Assembly: GCA_032622095.1 (NCBI GenBank)
Contig: CP136064.1
Span: 173,240,310-173,304,309, forward strand
DNA from: Siphonodentalium dalli
Taxonomy: Eukaryota; Mollusca; Scaphopoda; Gadilida; Siphonodentaliidae
DNA length: 64,000 nt
Reading direction: 5' to 3'
Shown: piece after piece, positions 58,961 to 64,000 of the stretch
Numbering within the stretch: position 1 is the first letter of the stretch
Layout of the letters: the number at the start of each line of letters is the position of its first letter
Notes under the pieces: model-generated
Told to the model about the DNA's origin: nothing
What the model saw: the letters and a program-made list of their open reading frames with translations, nothing else
Databases searched by the model: none
Program-made: the position numbers and the translations under genes

Positions 58961-60117
58961 ATCGAGATGTTAGGATTTGCGATTTTCTTGTATTGTATAG
59001 TTTTCAAATTTTTCTCACACCGGCAGCATGGTCAGCTCGGTGTGTGTGTCCTGGTCTCTTGCCCGCAACCGTGTGCATTTGTCTTGAGTTAGACCACTAG
59101 ATGTTAAGATTTATGCAATTTTTCAGGTTAAACTATCTGAATGTTCTCATACCGGGAATATAGAACCATGGTTTGTGAATATATAGGATATTAGGCCTGA
59201 GTATGAAATGCACGGGGGTGCAGTTAGAATTTCGCAAGGTTGATACCCCCCACCCAACGGAGACCCTCTAGCCACGTCCCTGGTGTCAATCGACTATGTG
59301 GAGGAAAGCTTCCAAAACATAGTCTATGACCACTCATTGGAAGGAGCTTTTTCCAAAGAGGAACCATAATGGTGTGTGTTTTAAGCAAAATCTGGAAAAA
59401 AATAACAGAATGTTAGTGTGTAGCACTGTGCATATATTATAGATATGGTGTAGGTAATGGGTCACACAACGTGCATGCATGCGGACAATACAGCTAAATC
59501 AAATACATATATAGTTACTAGTATATGTTTATGATTTGGTGCAAGCTGTTTAATCAATGTCATGACTTTGAGATATGAGGAATATTATATACTCTATATA
59601 TAACAGGTTGAAAATTTTGCTTTCATGTGACACATTCGATAGCACATACGGAGTGTGAACTCAAAGTTACGTACCTGTACCCTAAACGCCAGTGTTTTTT
59701 TTCTCTCATATCCCTGAGCGATCAATGTGGGTCTATAGACATTTAAAAGACCATTTGTTATGATAAACTAATTCTTGACATGGTTTAGGAAGCATTGAGA
59801 TCTCACATATGAGCGTTTTAACAATATCGACAGAGAAACACAAAAGTGTTCAAAGTTGATGCCAAATATTCAGAATTTCTTAAGCTAATTGTTTGCATAC
59901 CAGGAAAATTAAAATGAAATATTCTCGCAATCATAATTGAGAACGCTTTTTATTATGTACGGTACCGCTTTTGGGCATTTCAAGCATGCATGGACGCTCT
60001 TTATAATTTAGAAACGATCATTGGAATGTTTGCTTGGCTGACCAAAATTCAAAATGTTCATCATAACCTTAAAAGATTATAACTTCAGACTTGAACATAT
60101 AAGACTACCCCCGAATA
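58961..60117. other. Stretch without a recognised feature
   Basis: Scattered echoes of the GTTGGAAATTTC repeat end by about 58950. The remainder is AT-rich and shows no gene or terminal repeat. Confidence 0.4.
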
Positions 60118-60351
60118 TTGACTATGACTATTATATGGGTTCTTGCTTACCAGCTGCAATTACCGAATGGAACAAACAGCCGGAACTGCAAAGGTCAGCA
60201 TTACAATCGAAGACTTCAAAATGAATTCAACAGAGACAATTTACGTCCACATGCCTATTTTTATCTTAGTAAATGCCGTAAAGCTCACTTCCTTCATACC
60301 CAGTTAAGACTGATCTGCAGCCACCTGAGTTGTGACCTGACTGAAACGTAA
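60118..60351 (+). pseudogene. Non-LTR retrotransposon (jockey/CR1-like) C-terminal scrap
   Basis: A 77-codon frame. The stretch RPHAYFYLSKCRKAHFLHTQ followed by LRLICSHLSCDL resembles the region after the reverse transcriptase in molluscan jockey/CR1-type LINE proteins (YF..G.RK.Q..HT.LR..CS.L..DL). In another frame just upstream (60140-60200) LPAAITEWNKQPEL resembles the common FFPRTI.EWN motif. The frames disagree, so it is broken. The expected zinc-knuckle-like CSCG part that usually follows is absent. The identification is from memory of the family, without an alignment. Confidence 0.45.
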
Positions 60352-60528
60352 TCATAAAAATCGCCCTTCTATTTATGTAGGGAACTTGAGATAACTATAT
60401 AATCGAATTTATATTTTATCTAGAGCCCAGAAGAGAACTATATGACTCCAAACCCAACGTTGCCCTATCTGAGAATACTCTATTGCGGTGATCAATAGAG
60501 CTTAGCCTTCGCGAAAACAAACAAATAT

Positions 60529-61443
60529 ATGGGGCGCCGTTCTTCTATTTATTACCTATTTAGTGATATCACTAATTCATTTTATGATATCACTAATTCG
60601 ATTATGTGATATCACTAATTCATTTTGTGATATCACAAATTATTTTGTGATATCACTAAATATTTTAAGATATCACAAATTCGAATTCTTGATATCACAA
60701 ATTGATTTTATGATATCATAAAATTGAATATGTGATATCACTAATTCATTTTGTGATATCAATAAATAGGAAATGGCATAGCTTGCCGCGCCATTCTACT
60801 ATTTATGTAACATTTTGTGATATCATAAAATCGAATTATTGATATCACTAAATGCTTACTATTTTGTGATATCACATATTCGAATTTGTGATATCACAAA
60901 ATCATTTTGTGATATCACAAATTCGAATATGTGATATCACATATTCATTTTGTGATATCACAAATTACTATGGGGCGCCGTTCTTCTATTTATTACCTAT
61001 TTAGTGATATCATAAAATCATTTTGTGATATCACTAATTCGAATTTGTGATATCACTAAATGATTTTATGATATCACAAAATCGAATATGTGATATCACA
61101 AAATAGTAGCATTTAGTGATATCACAAAATCAAATTTGTGATATCATAAATTCATTTACACGATTTAGTGATATCACAAAATATTTCATGATATCACAAA
61201 ATATTATTAGTGATGTAACTAAATAGTCATGTTTTCAGAATTAGTGATATCACAAAATGAATATGTGATATCACAAAATCGAATTTGTGATATCACTTAT
61301 TCATTTTATGATATCACAAAATCGATTTTGTGATATCACAAAATAATAAGCATTTAGTGATATCACAAAATCGATTTTGTGATATCATAAAATGAATTAG
61401 TGATATCACTAAATAGGTAATAAATAGAAGAACGGCGCCCCAT
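60529..61443. mobile_element. 915-bp hAT-like element made of GATATC dyads
   Basis: The ends ATGGGGCGCCGTTCTTC / GAAGAACGGCGCCCCAT form a long inverted repeat (about 48 bp) and are flanked by the exact 8-bp duplication ACAAATAT (60521-60528 and 61444-61451). The interior is almost entirely TGATATCAC-type dyads (more than 35) separated by AAATTCGAATT-like linkers, with a period of 20-22 bp. A second copy of the terminal sequence lies inside at about 60970-61010 and a degenerate one at about 60785, which suggests nested copies or internal duplication. No reading frame. Confidence 0.85.
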
Positions 61444-61571
61444 ACAAATATTTAATGCAGTACACGCATATATTATGATAACAAAAAGATTCCCACGATT
61501 CAATCACTTGTACGGATTTGGATTCCGGCCGCGTTGTGCGACAGCTAGCATGACATTCCCCACGATATATG

Positions 61572-62180
61572 CACCTGATACAGACCAATGTTACTCTGTA
61601 GTAATACAAAACTATTAGTTAAAATTCCTCAGTGATAAAGGGTATGTGGCATGCCACGCCAGCCGTTGAGGCATGCCAATATCCCATAATATGTCAAATA
61701 TAGCGAATTATCGAAATATGAAATACCACGAAAAAGCGAAATAGGAAAATACAGCGAAATTGCGGAATAAAAAATGCATCGAAATGACGAAATAGCGCGA
61801 ATTATGAAATAAGAAATTATTTTTATTAACTAAATAACGGAGATATTTGAAGAAGTGTTTTTGACGAAATAACGGGCATATTTGGAGAAGTTTTTTAAAA
61901 CCTCCCCCCAAGCCCACCCACCCAAGAGAAGAATTTTACTTATATTTCACCACAGTTGATCTATTGTGGTGTTGTTATTTCTAATACAAATCGGCGTTAT
62001 TTCGTAAATATACATTCTTTATAGAGTTATTACCCTGTGGCAATGTTACGATTTTAGCTTGTTAAAGAACATGTGGCATGCCTCAACGGCTGGCGTGGCA
62101 TGCTACATACCCTATATCACTGAGGAATTTTAACTAATAGTTTTGTATTACTACAGAGTAACATTGGTCTGTATCAGGTG
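61572..62180. repeat. Inverted repeat with ~108-bp arms around a GCGAAAT-rich loop
   Basis: The arms 61572-61677 and about 62073-62180 are near-perfect inverted copies (CACCTGATACAGACCAATGT outermost, GGCATGCCACGCCAGCCG inner). The loop has about ten GCGAAAT/ACGAAAT motifs. No target duplication was found, so mobility is not shown. Confidence 0.8.
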
Positions 62181-62544
62181 AGCTATCGATCTGACGATAT
62201 AGCGGGAAGATGGGACAAAGGTGCATGAAGAATGGAAACCAGGATCAGACACTTAAACGCGATTACAACAATAGCACAAGAACGTTCACGTCGTATTGGA
62301 ACGCGGTCACTCATTGCATATAACCCAACCGTTAAATATAGAAAACGGTATGTAAAGCTTGAAATGTTCTCAGGGTTTATTTTCCTGTAACGCATGCTCA
62401 AACTTGAGATCTGTATCTGACTTAATTGTTTGGTTTATATAACACTGACATATTGTCTGTTCTATACTGTTGAACATTTTGAGTAAAGACTAACCCCCCC
62501 CCCCCCCAAAAAAAAACCCGCCATCACGTCCCTACTAATGTATC

Positions 62545-62704
62545 CTCGGACTATTGAACCCTCGGAATATATATCACACCTTCAGACTACCGAACCATCG
62601 TACTATCGAACCATTGGGCTATCGATCTGAATCTTCGTATTATCGAACCGTCGGACTATCGAACCATCGGACTATACAGAACCCTCGGACTATAGAACCC
62701 TGGT
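62545..62704 (+). repeat. ~15-16-bp minisatellite
   Basis: About nine degenerate units of TCGGACTATCGAACCA / TCGGACTATAGAACCC. Confidence 0.75.
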
Positions 62705-64000
62705 ACTAAAGCACTGTATCCGTTTCCCAATCATCACGGTCTCCAAATGTTATTTTATATTTTAATGAATGTTTCTACAATATATTTTTTTCATAGACGA
62801 TATATAGTTTTTTATATGTTGCCTGAGGAATGTAGATAAACTGCCAGCAAACACATGAAAAAGGTTGTGCCCAGAGGAAGCATGCCATGTGTGGGCCGTT
62901 AAATTCGGTACATAGATACTATAGTATTGGCTAATCTATATTAGCAGTTTACGACACATTTAGCTTGCATCATAAAACACAGAGTTGTTTCAATGATATT
63001 TATACCGTGATTTCATGCACGTAATATCACATGTGGTTACAATATCATAGTGCCATACTATTTTCCACAGGCCTCTGTGCAAACGTTTTAGCGTACCTCC
63101 CGTTTTCAGTCGAATGTATCGTCAGGTCCTTAATTTTCCTCAAAATCGGAAAGATTGCAATTTGGGGTAACCTTTTATGAACTGTGCACTGATCTCCAAA
63201 TTTTGCCAACGTATAATTTGGAAGGAGGTATTGGGTAGCTTGACAAATAACGAAATATTGATATTCCGGCTTCATATGCTCTGAAACATATGAGCTGTGT
63301 TTAATATTTTTCGCACAGAAGTGAAACAAACGCTCTTTAATCCTACCATATCATGAATAGGCTAACAAGCGGTACGCTCTTTTCTGTTCCATGCCGTTCA
63401 CACGACTGTTGTTTGTTTGGAACCCGTGTTCAAAGTTGTATTTGTTATGACTTCCATACGTCTTTCTGAGACACATAATAGCCATAGTAAGACAGTTGAA
63501 GTATTTTTCGACCTATTTCTGTACTGGGAAAAATCAAAAGTGAATATTATTAGGTTTATTTTTTTACAATAATTGTTTATTCTATACAAAGGTTTAACTT
63601 CTATGTCAATTGCTATAATTCCCATAGGTGTTTATGGAGGAGAGTTTCGCTGTATTTTGTGTAAAAAAAATCCATCGGTTGGAGGGCGCTCCCACCAATA
63701 TTACACCGTTGTGTAACCGTATTTGGCTATCCCCCTTCTCGGACAACAATGATGGTCGCTCTTGGAAACACAGAGGCGCGGTTGTATATAATGATGTGTG
63801 GCATGGGCACAAACTCAATGCAGGGTTTACCTCCCTTTATGACTTAGTAAGACCGCTGCATGCTACTGGCTATGTTTTATCCACATTTGGTGGACTTCCG
63901 CGATATTAATATATATACCAAGCTATCAGAACAACATGTTTGTCCTTATTAAGCACACAAAATATCGAACAAAATGTGTGTAATTCCGTACGGTACCTTA
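62705..64000. other. Right end of window, no supported gene
   Basis: A 93-codon plus-strand frame (63628-63909, ending ATGYVLSTFGGLPRY) and shorter minus-strand frames show no motif I recognise. The plus frame has a plausible mixed composition, so it could be an exon of something outside the window, but nothing supports this. Confidence 0.3.

Noticed and set aside
60540-61440. GATATC array considered as an operator cluster or origin
   Set aside because: Duplicated 8-bp flanks and terminal repeats show a mobile element; any regulatory role is only speculation and is reported as such.
63628-63909. 93-codon plus-strand frame near the right edge
   Set aside because: No recognised motif, no splice partner and no supporting context; left as unassigned sequence.

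Overview
This is animal nuclear DNA, AT-rich and intron-rich. It holds two spliced protein-coding genes spread over long introns, and almost everything else is transposon- and satellite-derived. The mix (nonautonomous hAT, Harbinger, MULE-like, piggyBac-like and mariner-like elements, a Helitron-like dimer, a jockey/CR1-type LINE scrap, long palindromes) together with the protein sequences fits a marine invertebrate such as a mollusc, another lophotrochozoan or an invertebrate deuterostome. The species cannot be fixed from sequence alone. No bacterial genes, rRNA, tRNA or CRISPR array is visible.

Gene 1 (+ strand, 16535-31566) is MED4, a Mediator middle-module subunit. Five exons join in frame, with GT/AG junctions, into 252 residues ending in the acidic/serine tail typical of the family. 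The first exon was not found and probably lies upstream of the window. Gene 2 (- strand, 57165-39637) is a seven-exon, 307-codon gene resembling epithelial-stromal interaction protein 1 (EPSTI1), with a C-terminal CUE/UBA-like segment. An ISRE-like GAAANNGAAA motif lies 42-51 bp upstream of its ATG. The two genes are convergent, with about 8 kb between their stop codons.

Layout: 1-2063, a Harbinger-like element with a nested TTAA MITE, and a palindrome. 2072-8500, a 6.4-kb hAT element with exact 8-bp target duplications, a decayed transposase and internal duplications. 8902-14055, a 5.15-kb palindromic element with minisatellite arms; a relative lies at 22489-26882 in a MED4 intron. 14.1-16.5 kb, repeat fragments and a 26-bp minisatellite abutting a MED4 splice acceptor. 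16.5-31.6 kb, MED4, whose introns carry MULE-like, Harbinger-like, hAT, piggyBac-like and mariner-like elements. 31.6-39.6 kb, intergenic, with hAT MITEs, a split tandem array, a 56-62-bp minisatellite and G/C-tract palindromes. 39.6-57.2 kb, the EPSTI1-like gene, with introns full of TTAA MITEs, tandem arrays and two head-to-tail Helitron-like copies. 57.2-64 kb, repeats including a 915-bp element made of GATATC dyads spaced about 21 bp apart.

Transposon limits were set by reading terminal inverted repeats and target-site duplications by eye, so family names are inference. Exon limits rest on reading frame, splice consensus and remembered family similarity.
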